Shown: positions 8,136 to 17,482, counted from the stretch's first letter. The stretch: DNA of 64,000 nt from Sanguibacter keddieii DSM 10542 (GCF_000024925.1 NC_013521.1:1674001-1738000); one strand, 5' to 3'. A program made the numbers and translations. The notes: generated from the letters alone by a model not told the origin.

Positions 8136-9053
8136 ATGGCGAACGACACACCTGCCCAGCACCGCCACGCGAAGGGCGGAGACCCGGTGCCGGCCTCGGA
8201 CGCGACAGACACGCGCATCCCGGGTGGGCCGCACGACGCAGGCGACGACACACCGCCCAAGCTCCCCAAGCTCAAGAAGAAGGCGTACGAGGCCGAGCTG
8301 TTCCGGCTCCAGTCCGAGCTCGTCAAGCTCCAGGAGTGGGTGCGTGCGTCGGGCGAGCGGCTCGTCATCGTCTTCGAGGGGCGCGACGCGGCGGGCAAGG
8401 GCTCCGCCATCAAGCGCGTCACCCAGTACCTCAACTCGCGCCACGTGCGCGTCGCGGCGCTGCCTGCACCGACGGAGCGCCAGAAGTCCCAGTGGTACTT
8501 CCAGAAGTACGTGGAGCACCTCCCGGCGGCCGGGGAGATCGTCCTGTTCGACCGCTCCTGGTACAACCGGGCGGGCGTCGAGCGGGTCATGGGGTTCTGC
8601 ACACCGGCCGAGCACAAGCGGTTCATGGCGCAGTGCCCGGTGTTCGAGCAGCTGCTCATCGACGACGGCATCATGCTCCGCAAGTACTGGTTCTCCGTCT
8701 CCGACGCAGAGCAGGAGAAGCGGTTCGCGTCGCGCCTCGAGGACCCGATGCGCCAGTGGAAGCTCTCACCCATGGACCTCGAGTCCATCGCCCGGTGGGA
8801 GGACTACTCGCGCGCCAAGGACGACATGTTCATCCACACCGACACCCCGGCGTCGCCGTGGTTCGTGGTGGAGAGCGAGGACAAGAAGCGCTCGCGCCTC
8901 AACATGATCTCGCACCTGCTGTCGACGGTCCCGTACGAGGAGGTCACGCACCCGCCGATCACGCTCCCCGAGCGCCCCGCGTCGACCGGGTACCGCCGCA
9001 CCCCGCGCGAGCTGCAGACCTACGTCCCGGACCACGCCTCGACGCTGAGCTGA
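8136..9053 (+). CDS. ppk2: Polyphosphate kinase 2 family protein
   Basis: 305 residues. It has the PPK2 P-loop GRDAAGKG (82-89), the Walker B-like FDRSWYNRAGVE (138-149) and the lid/helical region EKRFASRLEDPMRQWKLSP. One domain and about 300 residues fit a class I-type PPK2, which uses polyphosphate to phosphorylate nucleoside diphosphates (or the reverse). The direction of the reaction is inferred. The ATG at 8136 has a strong SD (AGGAGGAC). The first 45 residues are a low-complexity Pro/Asp/Gly tail. A polyphosphate glucokinase also occurs in this window. Confidence 0.92.
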   Translation: MANDTPAQHRHAKGGDPVPASDATDTRIPGGPHDAGDDTPPKLPKLKKKAYEAELFRLQSELVKLQEWVRASGERLVIVFEGRDAAGKGSAIKRVTQYLNSRHVRVAALPAPTERQKSQWYFQKYVEHLPAAGEIVLFDRSWYNRAGVERVMGFCTPAEHKRFMAQCPVFEQLLIDDGIMLRKYWFSVSDAEQEKRFASRLEDPMRQWKLSPMDLESIARWEDYSRAKDDMFIHTDTPASPWFVVESEDKKRSRLNMISHLLSTVPYEEVTHPPITLPERPASTGYRRTPRELQTYVPDHASTLS

Positions 9054-9087
9054 CGCACAGGGACGGCCTCTCGTCGAGGCTCGCGTG

Positions 9088-9864
9088 TCACAGCACCACG
9101 AGCTCGAGGGTGGACGCCCCGTTCTTCCCGTCGAGGAGCGTGGCGTCGACCAGCGGCCCGCCGACGAGCTCGGTCGCGGCCTCGAGGACCTCCTTCGCGG
9201 TGCGGGGCTGGTCGCCGCCGCGGGTGAGCAGGTGCCGGGTGAGGACGCCACGGGTGTGCTTGGCGTTGTGCGAGACGACGGAGCGCTTGCCGTCGAGCTC
9301 GCGGAGGACGCGGACGCTCACCCAGTCGGTGCCCTTCGCGGGCTTCCAGGCGGCGAGGTAGGCGGCCGACCGGCAGTCGACGACCACGTCGCCCTCGGCC
9401 CGTGGGCTGAGGACCTTCTCGAGGTGCGGGCGCCACGCGGTCGCGAGCGGACCGACGCCTGGCAGGTCGGTGCCCATGGACAGGCGGTACGCGGGGATGA
9501 CGTCGTCGGGGGAGACCGCGCCCCACAGCGCCGAGACGGTCCGCACGGAGTCGTGCGCGAGCGCGGCCTGCTCCGGGGTGAGGTCGTCGAGGCCCGCTGC
9601 GGCGTAGAGCACCCCGGTGTACACGGTCGCCGCCCGAGCCGCGGGCTCGGTGCCGAGCCGGGTGTTCCGTGCGACGTCGTCGGCGAGGCTCGGCCCGACC
9701 CCGAGCACGTCGAGGGCGGTCTTGCGGGCGCTGACCTTGGCCAGGGCGCGCATCACCTTCGTGCGGTGACGGGTGAGCGTCGGGGCGCTCAGGGCATCGA
9801 GGTCGACCGGCTCCCCGGTGGGCGCCGGTGACTTGCCTTCGGACGGTGGGAGCAGGATGAGCAC
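9088..9864 (-). CDS. yaaA: YaaA family peroxide stress protein
   Basis: 258 residues beginning MLILLPPSEGK, the signature of the YaaA/DUF328 family. Further family blocks are VYTGVLYAAAGLDDL, VVDCRSAAYLAAWKP, SVVSHNAKHTRGVLTRHL and a terminal ELVVL. In E. coli YaaA lowers intracellular iron during peroxide stress and has a DNA-binding fold. Single gene, convergent with ppk2. Confidence 0.92.
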   Translation of the reverse strand: MLILLPPSEGKSPAPTGEPVDLDALSAPTLTRHRTKVMRALAKVSARKTALDVLGVGPSLADDVARNTRLGTEPAARAATVYTGVLYAAAGLDDLTPEQAALAHDSVRTVSALWGAVSPDDVIPAYRLSMGTDLPGVGPLATAWRPHLEKVLSPRAEGDVVVDCRSAAYLAAWKPAKGTDWVSVRVLRELDGKRSVVSHNAKHTRGVLTRHLLTRGGDQPRTAKEVLEAATELVGGPLVDATLLDGKNGASTLELVVL

Positions 9865-9910
9865 CAGAGGAGTCTAGTCAGCGCAGGTGTCACGCCAGAC
9901 CGTGAGCACG

Positions 9911-10102
9911 TCAGCAGCACCGGGACACGGGCGCCGCCTCCTGGTCCGCCGTGCGCTTGCGCCAGTAGTCCCGTTCGCTGAGCGGCTCCGCTCCCGGGTG
10001 GGCAGACGCGTGCCTGCGGACGTACCTGGCGTACGCGGTGTCGCCCATGAGCTCGTGGACGTACCACCGGACGGCCCGGAGCCAGCGCACCAGCAGTCTC
10101 AC
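9911..10102 (-). CDS. YbdD/YjiX family protein (CstA partner)
   Basis: 63 residues from a GTG at 10102 that overlaps the cstA stop as GTGA. The sequence contains WYVHELMGDTAYARYVRR and ERDYWRKRT, the conserved core of the YbdD/DUF466 family. These small cytosolic proteins are encoded directly after CstA/BtsT-type pyruvate transporters and are needed for their activity in E. coli. The frame is open far upstream through cstA, but only these 63 codons are real. It ends in two cysteines. Confidence 0.88.
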   Translation of the reverse strand: MRLLVRWLRAVRWYVHELMGDTAYARYVRRHASAHPGAEPLSERDYWRKRTADQEAAPVSRCC

Positions 10103-12387
10103 CTCCTCACCTCCCCGGTGGTCCGCACGACCTCCGCCTGGACCTCCTTCTCGGCGCGGGTCGCCACGAGGTGCGAGGGCGCGAAGAGCCTCGACGCCTC
10201 GAAGGGGTCCTCGGAGCTCGTCGTCCCCGGTTCCCGCAGCGCACCCCAGACCGCGCGCACCGCTGTGACGAGCAGCGCGGTGATCATGAGGACGAACACG
10301 ATCGAGAGCGTGCCCTGGACGGTGGTGTTCCGGACGATCGCGTGCGCGTCGGCGAGCTCCGCCGCCCCGGTGATCTCCCCGGAGGCGATGCGCTCCTGGT
10401 AGAGGGCGCGCTGCGCCCAGTACCCGATCTCGGGGACGCTCGAGAAGATCTTGTGCCACGAGGCGGTGAAGGTGACGACCACGTCCCAGACGAGCGGGAC
10501 CAGCGGGATCCAGACCCACCGCACGTAGCCTCTGCGGACGACCATGACCGTGACGAGGGTGAGTGCCGCGGCCGCGATGAGCTGGTTGGCGATGCCGAAC
10601 AGGGGGAACAGCGTCCTGATGCCCCCGAGCGGGTCGGTCACGCCCATCATGAGCAGCGAGCCCCAGGCGCTCACGACGGCGGCGGTCGACAGCCAGCTCC
10701 CGAGCCGCCACGAGGGCTTCCGGAACCGGGGTATCCAGGTGCCGAGCGAGTCCGACAGCATGAACCGGGCGACCCGTGTCCCGGCGTCGACGGTGGTGAG
10801 GATGAACAGGGCCTCGAACATGATCGCGAAGTGGTACCAGAACGACATCATCCCCTTGCCGCCGACGACCTCGTGCAGGATGTTCGCCATCCCGACGGCC
10901 AGCGTCGGCGCGCCCCCGGTCTTGGACACCACGGACGGCTCGCCGATGTCGGAGGCGACCGCGTCGAGAGCCTCGGCCCCGGTGAGGGTGACCGTCTGGC
11001 CGTCGACCTCGGTCTCCCACCGGACCTCGACGGGGTCGCCCGCGATGTCGACGAGGCCGAGGGCGTCCACGGCGTCGGCCGCGCCCTGCGAGGTGCCCTG
11101 GGTCATGGCCTCGGGCATGTTCATCGCGAAGTAGACGCCCTGGTTGAGGGAGATCGCGGCGACGAGCGCCATGATCGCGACGAAGGACTCCATGAGCATC
11201 CCGCCGTACCCGATGACGCGGACCTGAGACTCCTTCTCGACCATCTTGGGTGTGGTGCCCGACGCGACGGTCGCGTGCAGCCCGGACAGTGCGCCGCAGG
11301 CGATGGTGATGAACAGGAACGGGAACAGCGAGCCGGAGAACACGGGGCCCTCGCCGGTGCTCGCGAACTCGGTGACGGCGGGCATCTGGACTGCTGGCAT
11401 CACGATGACGATGCCGGCGGCGAGGACCAGCACGGTCCCGACCTTCATGAAGGTCGACAGGTAGTCGCGCGGCGTGAGCAGCAGCCACACCGGGAGCACG
11501 GCCGCGCTGAACCCGTAGATCACGAGCGCCCAGGTCAGGGTGACGGGGGAGAGGTGGAACAGGTGCCCGAAGGAGCTCTCGGCGACGTACCTCCCGCCGA
11601 CGATCGCTGCCATGAGCAGGACGAACCCGACCACGGAGATCTCGGTGACGCGTCCTGGTCGGACGTAGCGCAGGTAGACGCCCATGAACAGGGCGATCGG
11701 GATGGTGCAGCCGATCGAGAACACGCCCCAGGGGCTCTCGGCGAGCGCGTTGACCACGATCAGGGCGAGCACCGCCAGGACGATCATCATCATGACGAAG
11801 ACGACGACCATCGCGATGGCGCCGCCCACCGGTCCGATCTCGTCGCGGGCCATCTGCCCGATCGACCTCCCGCCGCGTCGCATCGAGAAGAACAGCACGA
11901 GCATGTCCTGGACACCGCCGGCGACGACGACACCGAAGATGATCCACATGGTCCCGGGCAGGTAGCCCATCTGGGCGGCGAGCACGGGGCCGACGAGCGG
12001 CCCTGCGCCGGCGATGGCGGCGAAGTGGTGGCCGAACAGCACGCGGCGGTCGGTCGGGTCGTAGTCGGTGCCGTCGTCGATGCGCTCGGCGGGGGTGGCG
12101 CGGCGGTCGTCGGGGCGCATGAGGCGGCGCTCGACGAACCTCGCGTAGAACCTGTAGGCGAAGGTGTAGGTGCACAGGGACGCGACGATGAACCAGATGG
12201 TGCTGACCTGCTCGCCGCGGACCACCGCGATCATCGTCCAGGCCACACCGCCCAGGAGTGCGACTGCCGTCCAGAGCGTGACCTTGAGCGGCGTCCACCG
12301 AGGCCTCTCGACCACCCCCACGGGATCGCCGTCAGGGGTGCGCAGCACCTCGACGTCGGGCAGCGGTGCGCGTGCGGAGGTCGCCAT
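10099..12387 (-). CDS. cstA: CstA family carbon starvation / pyruvate transporter
   Basis: 762 residues and many membrane helices. CstA blocks include GVVERPRWTPLK, the cytoplasmic loop DRRVLFGHHFAAIAGAGPLVGP (split here as GHHFAAIAGAGPLVGP), SGLHATVASGTTPK and ILTTVDAGTRVARFML. CstA and its relatives import pyruvate (and peptides in some species) with protons or sodium. A hydrophilic insert near residues 435-490 is longer than in E. coli CstA (701 residues). It forms an operon with the overlapping ybdD-type gene and is divergent from the hydrolase at 12574. Confidence 0.93.
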   Translation of the reverse strand: MATSARAPLPDVEVLRTPDGDPVGVVERPRWTPLKVTLWTAVALLGGVAWTMIAVVRGEQVSTIWFIVASLCTYTFAYRFYARFVERRLMRPDDRRATPAERIDDGTDYDPTDRRVLFGHHFAAIAGAGPLVGPVLAAQMGYLPGTMWIIFGVVVAGGVQDMLVLFFSMRRGGRSIGQMARDEIGPVGGAIAMVVVFVMMMIVLAVLALIVVNALAESPWGVFSIGCTIPIALFMGVYLRYVRPGRVTEISVVGFVLLMAAIVGGRYVAESSFGHLFHLSPVTLTWALVIYGFSAAVLPVWLLLTPRDYLSTFMKVGTVLVLAAGIVIVMPAVQMPAVTEFASTGEGPVFSGSLFPFLFITIACGALSGLHATVASGTTPKMVEKESQVRVIGYGGMLMESFVAIMALVAAISLNQGVYFAMNMPEAMTQGTSQGAADAVDALGLVDIAGDPVEVRWETEVDGQTVTLTGAEALDAVASDIGEPSVVSKTGGAPTLAVGMANILHEVVGGKGMMSFWYHFAIMFEALFILTTVDAGTRVARFMLSDSLGTWIPRFRKPSWRLGSWLSTAAVVSAWGSLLMMGVTDPLGGIRTLFPLFGIANQLIAAAALTLVTVMVVRRGYVRWVWIPLVPLVWDVVVTFTASWHKIFSSVPEIGYWAQRALYQERIASGEITGAAELADAHAIVRNTTVQGTLSIVFVLMITALLVTAVRAVWGALREPGTTSSEDPFEASRLFAPSHLVATRAEKEVQAEVVRTTGEVRR

Positions 12388-12573
12388 CGAGACTCCTTGG
12401 GGTCCACCTCGTGCCGGTCTGGCCCGAGCCTGCGGGAGACGCTAGCGAGTGTGGCGCCCCGGCGGGTGAGAGACGTGCATCACCGCAGGTCAGAGGTCAC
12501 AAACCTGTCAACCCAGGCGGGGCGCCTCGGCGTGGCGCGACCTCGGCCCGACCGGAGGCCTTAGCCTCGGCGC

Positions 12574-13467
12574 ATGCACCTGCACGAGCCCCACCTGCCC
12601 GACCCTGTCCCCGTCGTGATCGACGGGGCGTCGATCGCCACCTACGTCCTCGAGCCCGACGGCCCGTCCGCGGGTGACGTCGTGCTGTGCCACGGCACGC
12701 CGTGGTCGTCGCGTGTCTGGGCGCAGGTCGCGCGGAGGCTGAGCGCGACACACCGGGTGCACCTGTGGGACATGCCCGGCTATGGCCGGTCGACCATGGA
12801 CGCGGGGACTCCCGTCGGCCTGCCCACCCAGTCCGTCCGCCTCGCGCGGCTGCTCTCGCACTGGGGTCTCGACCGCCCGCACGTCGTCGCGCACGACGTC
12901 GGTGGTGCGGTAGCACTGGGCGCGCACCTGCTGCACGGCGCCGAGTACGCAGACCTCTTCCTGTGGGATGCGGTGACTCTCGACCCGTGGGGTTCGCCGT
13001 TCTTCCGCCTGGTCGCCGACCACCCCGACGTCTTCCCGCAGCTGCCGCCCGCGCTCCACGCGGCCCTCGTCCGGGAGTACGTGTCCGGGGCGTCGCGCCA
13101 CCGGCTCGACGCCGCCACGACCGACGTCCTCGTGGAGCCGTGGCTCGACGAGGACGGCCAGCGGGCTTTCTACCGTCAGGTCGCCGCGCTGCGTCCCGAG
13201 GACACCCGGCCGGTCGCGGCCCGGCTCGGTGAGGTGCGCTGCGAGGTGGGCGTCGGCTGGGGTGCCGAGGACCCGTGGGTCCCGGTCGAGCAGGCGGGAC
13301 GGCTGCGGGCGCTGCTCCCGGGGGACGTCCCGGTCGTCGAGCTCGACGACGTCGGCCACCTGGCCCCGCTCGAGGCGCCTGGTGCCGTGCATCACGCGCT
13401 CGACGCCTGGCTGTCGACCGGCCGAGAGTCCCTGACGCTCGACCCGGGGGCCGCGGAGCAGGCCTGA
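12574..13467 (+). CDS. Alpha/beta hydrolase (epoxide hydrolase / haloalkane dehalogenase-like)
   Basis: 297 residues. Oxyanion-hole HGTPWSS (40-46); nucleophile elbow VAHDVGG with Asp108 rather than Ser; acid in WGAEDPW; histidine in DDVGHLAPLE. An aspartate nucleophile places it with epoxide hydrolases and haloalkane dehalogenases rather than esterases. The cap domain is short. Substrate unknown. Monocistronic, convergent with the Nudix gene. Confidence 0.85.
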   Translation: MHLHEPHLPDPVPVVIDGASIATYVLEPDGPSAGDVVLCHGTPWSSRVWAQVARRLSATHRVHLWDMPGYGRSTMDAGTPVGLPTQSVRLARLLSHWGLDRPHVVAHDVGGAVALGAHLLHGAEYADLFLWDAVTLDPWGSPFFRLVADHPDVFPQLPPALHAALVREYVSGASRHRLDAATTDVLVEPWLDEDGQRAFYRQVAALRPEDTRPVAARLGEVRCEVGVGWGAEDPWVPVEQAGRLRALLPGDVPVVELDDVGHLAPLEAPGAVHHALDAWLSTGRESLTLDPGAAEQA

Positions 13468-13486
13468 GTCGTCCCGGGAGCTCTGC

Positions 13487-14032
13487 CTACCCGACCCGCC
13501 CGAGCGCGAGCGCCGCGTACATGAGCGCCGCGACCGTCTCGCCGTCGGTGATCGTGCCGTCGCGCACCATGCCGAGCGCCTCGGACCACGGCACGCGGCG
13601 GGTGCCGACGATGCCCTCTTCCTCCTGCTCGTGCGCCTCGCCCGAGTCCCGCAGCCCCCGGGCCAGGAACACGTGCTCGGGGGCGCGGCAGACCCCGTTG
13701 AGACCAGACATGAAGCCGATCGGCTCCCACGAGTCGGCCACCAGGCCGGTCTCCTCGCGGAGCTCGCGCTGCGCGGCGAGCAGCAGGTCCTCGCCGTCGG
13801 AGCCGCCCGCGGGGATCTCGAGAGAGGGACCGCCGACGGTGTACCGGTCCACCTCGACGAGCACCACCTCGTCGGCGTCGGTGAGCGGCACCACGAACAC
13901 CGCGGGGTTGCGGATCTCGACGACGCCGTAGATCCCCTCGGTTCCGTCCGGGCGCCCGACGGCGTCCTCACGGACCCGGATCCACGCGTTCTCGTACACG
14001 ACGTCCGACGACAGGGTCGTCCAGCTGGTCAT
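13487..14032 (-). CDS. Nudix hydrolase (ADP-ribose pyrophosphatase-like)
   Basis: 181 residues. The Nudix box is IPAGGSDGEDLL followed by AAQRELREETGL, with the catalytic REXXEE core intact; the loop before the first Glu is one residue shorter than the textbook motif, which is common in this subgroup. The overall shape, with an N-terminal strand-rich segment and LEIPAGG, fits ADP-ribose pyrophosphatase-type enzymes. Substrate not proven. The next gene on the same strand ends 10 bases upstream of its start. Confidence 0.87.
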   Translation of the reverse strand: MTSWTTLSSDVVYENAWIRVREDAVGRPDGTEGIYGVVEIRNPAVFVVPLTDADEVVLVEVDRYTVGGPSLEIPAGGSDGEDLLLAAQRELREETGLVADSWEPIGFMSGLNGVCRAPEHVFLARGLRDSGEAHEQEEEGIVGTRRVPWSEALGMVRDGTITDGETVAALMYAALALGRVG

Positions 14033-14042
14033 GGCGGGCCCG

Positions 14043-14498
14043 TCAGCTGAGGAACGGCGGGCGGCCGGCGTGCTGCCACTGCTCGAACCGGTAGGAGATG
14101 ACGGCGGCGACCTTCTCGTAGCTCTCCTGGGTGTCGGGCACCCGGTAGAGCGTGTCGATGTCGGGGTCGTCGGAGAACGCGTCGGCGTAGTCGGCGATGA
14201 ACGTGACGTCGCCGCCCGCTCCCTCGTAGTACGCCATGGTGAAGTCGGCGCCGGTGCGTGACAGGGGAGTGTCGGTGAGCTGCCCGTCGAACCAGGTGAG
14301 CAGGAACTCCGCCCCGGACATGGTCCCCGCCTGGACGGCGAAGATGTCGTCCTCGGCGGTCGCGAACAGCTGGTCGGTGAGGTGCTGGCTGCGGATCAGC
14401 CAGGTGAGGAAGATCCCGATGTGGGTCGCGCCCGCCTCGGGCGGCAGGTCGGCCGGGAAGGTGCCCTCGGAGTGCCACGTGGCGTCGTCGAACTTCAT
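14043..14498 (-). CDS. Conserved hypothetical protein (DUF7832-like)
   Basis: 151 residues starting MKFDDATWHSEG and containing FPADLPPEAGATHIGIFLTW, a block found in a family of uncharacterised bacterial proteins (DUF7832 as I recall it). No signal peptide, membrane helix or catalytic motif is evident. It is encoded just upstream of the Nudix gene on the same strand and is divergent from the tautomerase-fold gene. Function unknown. Confidence 0.68.
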   Translation of the reverse strand: MKFDDATWHSEGTFPADLPPEAGATHIGIFLTWLIRSQHLTDQLFATAEDDIFAVQAGTMSGAEFLLTWFDGQLTDTPLSRTGADFTMAYYEGAGGDVTFIADYADAFSDDPDIDTLYRVPDTQESYEKVAAVISYRFEQWQHAGRPPFLS

Positions 14499-14556
14499 GC
14501 CGACAATCCTCGCACGGGCCTCTCACGAACCTGGTGGCGCGACTACGATCATCGGC

Positions 14557-14943
14557 ATGGGTCAGCTCATCGTGCACGGCAGGCGCTCGCAGTGGCTCGA
14601 CCAGCGGACGGAGCTGTCCGACGTCCTCCACGAGGCGCTCGTCGACGCGTGGCAGTACCCGGTCGAGAAGCGCTTCCAGCGCTTCGTCTGGCTCGACGAC
14701 GACGACCTCGTCGCACCGCAGCGCGGTCCGCGCTACCTCGTCGTCCAGGTGGTCGCCTTCGCCGGCAGGAGCCAGCCGGCGCGCCGCGAGCTCATCCGCC
14801 AGCTCTACGTCCGCGTCTGCGGCCGCTTCGACCTGCCGCTCGACGACCTCGAGATCGTCATCATCGAGAGCCCACGCGACAGCTGGGGCATCCGCGGCGT
14901 CAGCGGAGACGAGCTGACCCTGGGGTACACGGTCGACCTGTAG
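14557..14943 (+). CDS. Tautomerase-fold protein lacking N-terminal proline
   Basis: 128 residues, start ATG at 14557. The pattern (short N-terminal strand, helix with LSDVLHEALVDAW, long loop, second beta-alpha unit ARRELIRQLYVRVCGRF, LEIVIIESPRDSWGIRG) is that of the Tautomerase_2 family. In this superfamily the catalytic base is Pro1 after Met removal, but here residue 2 is Gly (MGQLIVHG). It is therefore either non-tautomerase or catalytically altered. Frame and start look sound; there is no nearby Met-Pro in frame. Confidence 0.72.
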   Translation: MGQLIVHGRRSQWLDQRTELSDVLHEALVDAWQYPVEKRFQRFVWLDDDDLVAPQRGPRYLVVQVVAFAGRSQPARRELIRQLYVRVCGRFDLPLDDLEIVIIESPRDSWGIRGVSGDELTLGYTVDL

Positions 14944-15086
14944 GCGTCGTCCGCCGCGCGACCCGACCTGCGGGTGGGGCGTCGGCCAGCGTGGGCGTGG
15001 GAGCCCGCGGCTGGTCCTGACCGGCACCGGTGCGGCCTGCTCAGGAAGCCTCCTCCGGGCTGCTTCACGTCGTGTCAACCAGGGCG

Positions 15087-15115
15087 TTGACCCCGTCGGG
15101 GACTCTTCGTAGCGT
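15087..15115 (+). promoter_or_regulatory. Sigma-70-type promoter of the sugar ABC operon
   Basis: TTGACC (-35) at 15087-15092 and TAGCGT (-10) at 15110-15115, 17 bases apart. The expected transcription start, near 15122, falls at the left edge of the LacI operator. Confidence 0.6.
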
Positions 15116-15122
15116 GGTCGAT

Positions 15123-15140
15123 GGGTTTAACGGTAAACCC
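15123..15140. promoter_or_regulatory. LacI-family operator O1
   Basis: GGGTTTAACGGTAAACCC has perfect 7-bp arms (GGGTTTA / TAAACCC) around a 4-base centre. It sits at about +1 to +18 of the promoter above and 27 bases before the binding-protein start, a position where a bound LacI protein would block transcription. A near copy lies upstream of the GH31 gene. Confidence 0.8.
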
Positions 15141-15166
15141 TCTGACGGACGACTGAGGAGAACTCG

Positions 15167-16540
15167 ATGAAGAGGTCTGGGGCGCTCGTGGCGTCGATAG
15201 GTGTGACCGCGCTCGTGCTGGTGGGGTGCTCGCCGGGGGAGGGCTCGACGGCGGTCGAGGTGACCGTCGCCCCGTCAGGGCTGCCGGTCCAGGGCGAGAC
15301 CCTGACCTACGACCCCAACCGGCTGGTGAACGACGGCGAGGTGATCTCCCTCGACTGGTGGCTCTGGGACGGCGACGAGGTCTTCCAGGCCTTCGCAGAC
15401 GCCTACACCGAGCTCCACCCCAACGTGGAGATCAGCATCGTGAACCAGCCCTGGGACGACTACTGGACCAAGCTGCCGCTCGCGCTGCGCGACGGGTCGG
15501 GGCCCGCGCTGTTCAACATCCACAACAGCCACCACGACAACCTCATCGGCTACCTCGAGCCGTACGACCTGCCTCTCGACGCCCTCGCCGCGGACTACCT
15601 CGGTGTCGATGCCCACCTGGTCGACGGACAGGTCCACTACCTCGACTACGGGCTCATGACCGGCCTCGTCTACTACAACGCCGACATGTGGGCCCGGGCG
15701 GGCCTCACCGAGGACGACCACCCCGCGACGTGGGACGAGCTGCGTGAGGTCGCCCAGCGGCTCACCGTGCGCGACGGGGACAGGCTCACCCAGGCCGGCT
15801 TCTCGTTCAACAGCCTCTTCCGTGAGTTCAGCCTCGGTCTGCCGTACCAGGAGGGGCAGCACCTCTTCGCGGCCGACATGGTCACCCCGGACCTCGACAA
15901 CCCCACGATGCTGTCCGTCGTCGAGCGGTTCCTCGACCTCTACGAGGTCGACCAGGTCGGCTCCAAGGACTTCGGTCCGGTCGCGGACGAGAGCTTCGGC
16001 CAGGGCCAGACGGCCATGATCTACACCTGGGGCCACTTCTACGGGAGCCTGCTCGAGGACTACCCCGACATCGACTTCGGTACCTTCCGCACTCCCGTGC
16101 CCGACACAGGCGAAGAGCCGTACGCCTACGACCGCTACAACGGCGAGTCGACGACCGGTATCAACGCCGGTGCCTCGGCCGAGGAGATCGCCGTCGCGCA
16201 GGACTTCGTCCGCTTCTCGCTCACGCACGCCGACCTCATGCGTGACCTGTGCCTGCACTACTCCGTGCTCCCGATGTACACCGCGCTCGCCGACGACCCC
16301 GCGATCGCCGCGCACCCCGTGCTGAGCGCGCTCGGCGACGTGGACCGCTACATCTGGCCGGGCCCGCTGCCCGCGGCCTTCGAGTCCAGCGTCGACGTCA
16401 TGTGGGAAGACATCCTCTACAACGGTGTCGAGCCGGCGGCGGCGCTCGCGACCGCCCAGCAGACCGTCGAGAGGGAGATCGCCCACGACGGGTTCGTCTC
16501 GCGGGAGAACCACTACGCCGCGTACCCCGCAGAGCGCTGA
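15167..16540 (+). CDS. Sugar ABC transporter substrate-binding lipoprotein
   Basis: 457 residues. It has a lipoprotein signal peptide: positively charged start (MKRSG), hydrophobic core and lipobox LVGC with the lipidated Cys at residue 21. The mature part is a family-1 solute-binding protein (WWLWDGDEVFQAFADAY, NVEISIVNQPWDDYW). It should capture a sugar or oligosaccharide outside the cell and deliver it to the two permeases that follow. SD GAGGAGA precedes the ATG. A LacI operator lies just upstream; the linked GH31 enzyme suggests an alpha-linked glucoside or xyloside, an inference. Confidence 0.92.
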   Translation: MKRSGALVASIGVTALVLVGCSPGEGSTAVEVTVAPSGLPVQGETLTYDPNRLVNDGEVISLDWWLWDGDEVFQAFADAYTELHPNVEISIVNQPWDDYWTKLPLALRDGSGPALFNIHNSHHDNLIGYLEPYDLPLDALAADYLGVDAHLVDGQVHYLDYGLMTGLVYYNADMWARAGLTEDDHPATWDELREVAQRLTVRDGDRLTQAGFSFNSLFREFSLGLPYQEGQHLFAADMVTPDLDNPTMLSVVERFLDLYEVDQVGSKDFGPVADESFGQGQTAMIYTWGHFYGSLLEDYPDIDFGTFRTPVPDTGEEPYAYDRYNGESTTGINAGASAEEIAVAQDFVRFSLTHADLMRDLCLHYSVLPMYTALADDPAIAAHPVLSALGDVDRYIWPGPLPAAFESSVDVMWEDILYNGVEPAAALATAQQTVEREIAHDGFVSRENHYAAYPAER

Positions 16541-16546
16541 GACGCC

Positions 16547-17482
16547 GTGACCACCATCGCCCCTTCTGGCGTCCCTGCTGACACCGCTCCGCGCCGGACC
16601 CGGCGCCGCCTGCACCGCGGCGAGCGGTCCCTGCGCACCACTGTCGTCCTGCTCGTCGTGGGGTTCAACGCCGTCCTGCTCGTCTACCCGGTCGTCTCGG
16701 CTCTCCGGGGGAGCTTCCACCGGTGGAACCCTCTCAACGGCACCTACGACCCGATCGGGTTCGAGAACTACGCGACCCTGTTCACCGACCCGGTGTTCTG
16801 GCGGACCGCTCTCAACACGGTCGTCTTCGGCACGGTCGTCATCACGCTGCGTGTCGCCGTCGGGCTCGCCCTCGCCTGCGCCATCTTCGCGAGGGTGACG
16901 CGCTGGAAGACCTTCTTCCGGACGATCTTCTACCTCCCGACGGTCACGCCGCTCGTCGCGGTGGCCTACGTGTGGAAGCTCGCTTACCACCCGCAGATCG
17001 GGGCGGTGGACACGGTCCTGGGGCTCGACATCAACTGGCTGTACGACAGCACCTTCGCGCTCCCGGCGATCATGGTCATGACGGTCTGGAAGGACTTCGG
17101 CTACGCGGTGATCCTGTTCCTGGCCGGGCTCTACGCCATCCCGGAGGAGACCCTCGAGGCCTCGGTCGTGGACGGCTGCTCGCCGGCTCAACGGTTCAGG
17201 TTCATCACCCTGCCGCTCCTCGCGCCGATGACGGTCTTCGTCGTGGTGACCTCGGTGATCGCCTACCTGCAGGCCTACGTGCAGATCCTCGTGATGACCG
17301 GTGGCGGGCCAGGGCGCTCGACGAACCTCATCTCGTTCCTCATCTACGAGGAGGCCTTCGTCAAGTACAACTTCGGCTACGCCTCGGCCATCGCCTTCGT
17401 GCTCTTCTTCTGCACGGCGCTCATGACCGTCGTGTCGTTCCGCCTCGCCGGAGGACGCTCGCTGCTCAAGGCCGCACGATGA
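16547..17482 (+). CDS. Sugar ABC transporter permease (MalF-type)
   Basis: 311 residues from a GTG six bases after the binding-protein stop. Six membrane helices are visible and the ATPase-docking EAA loop reads EETLEASVVDGCSPAQRF. N-terminal residues 1-25 are basic and cytoplasmic. It pairs with the next permease; stop and start overlap as ATGA. No ABC ATPase is encoded here, so the pair probably uses a shared MsiK-type ATPase encoded elsewhere. Confidence 0.92.
   Translation: MTTIAPSGVPADTAPRRTRRRLHRGERSLRTTVVLLVVGFNAVLLVYPVVSALRGSFHRWNPLNGTYDPIGFENYATLFTDPVFWRTALNTVVFGTVVITLRVAVGLALACAIFARVTRWKTFFRTIFYLPTVTPLVAVAYVWKLAYHPQIGAVDTVLGLDINWLYDSTFALPAIMVMTVWKDFGYAVILFLAGLYAIPEETLEASVVDGCSPAQRFRFITLPLLAPMTVFVVVTSVIAYLQAYVQILVMTGGGPGRSTNLISFLIYEEAFVKYNFGYASAIAFVLFFCTALMTVVSFRLAGGRSLLKAAR

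Noticed and set aside
9911-12298. 795-codon frame through cstA on the minus strand
   Set aside because: It is out of phase with cstA and low complexity; only its last 63 codons are the YbdD-type gene.
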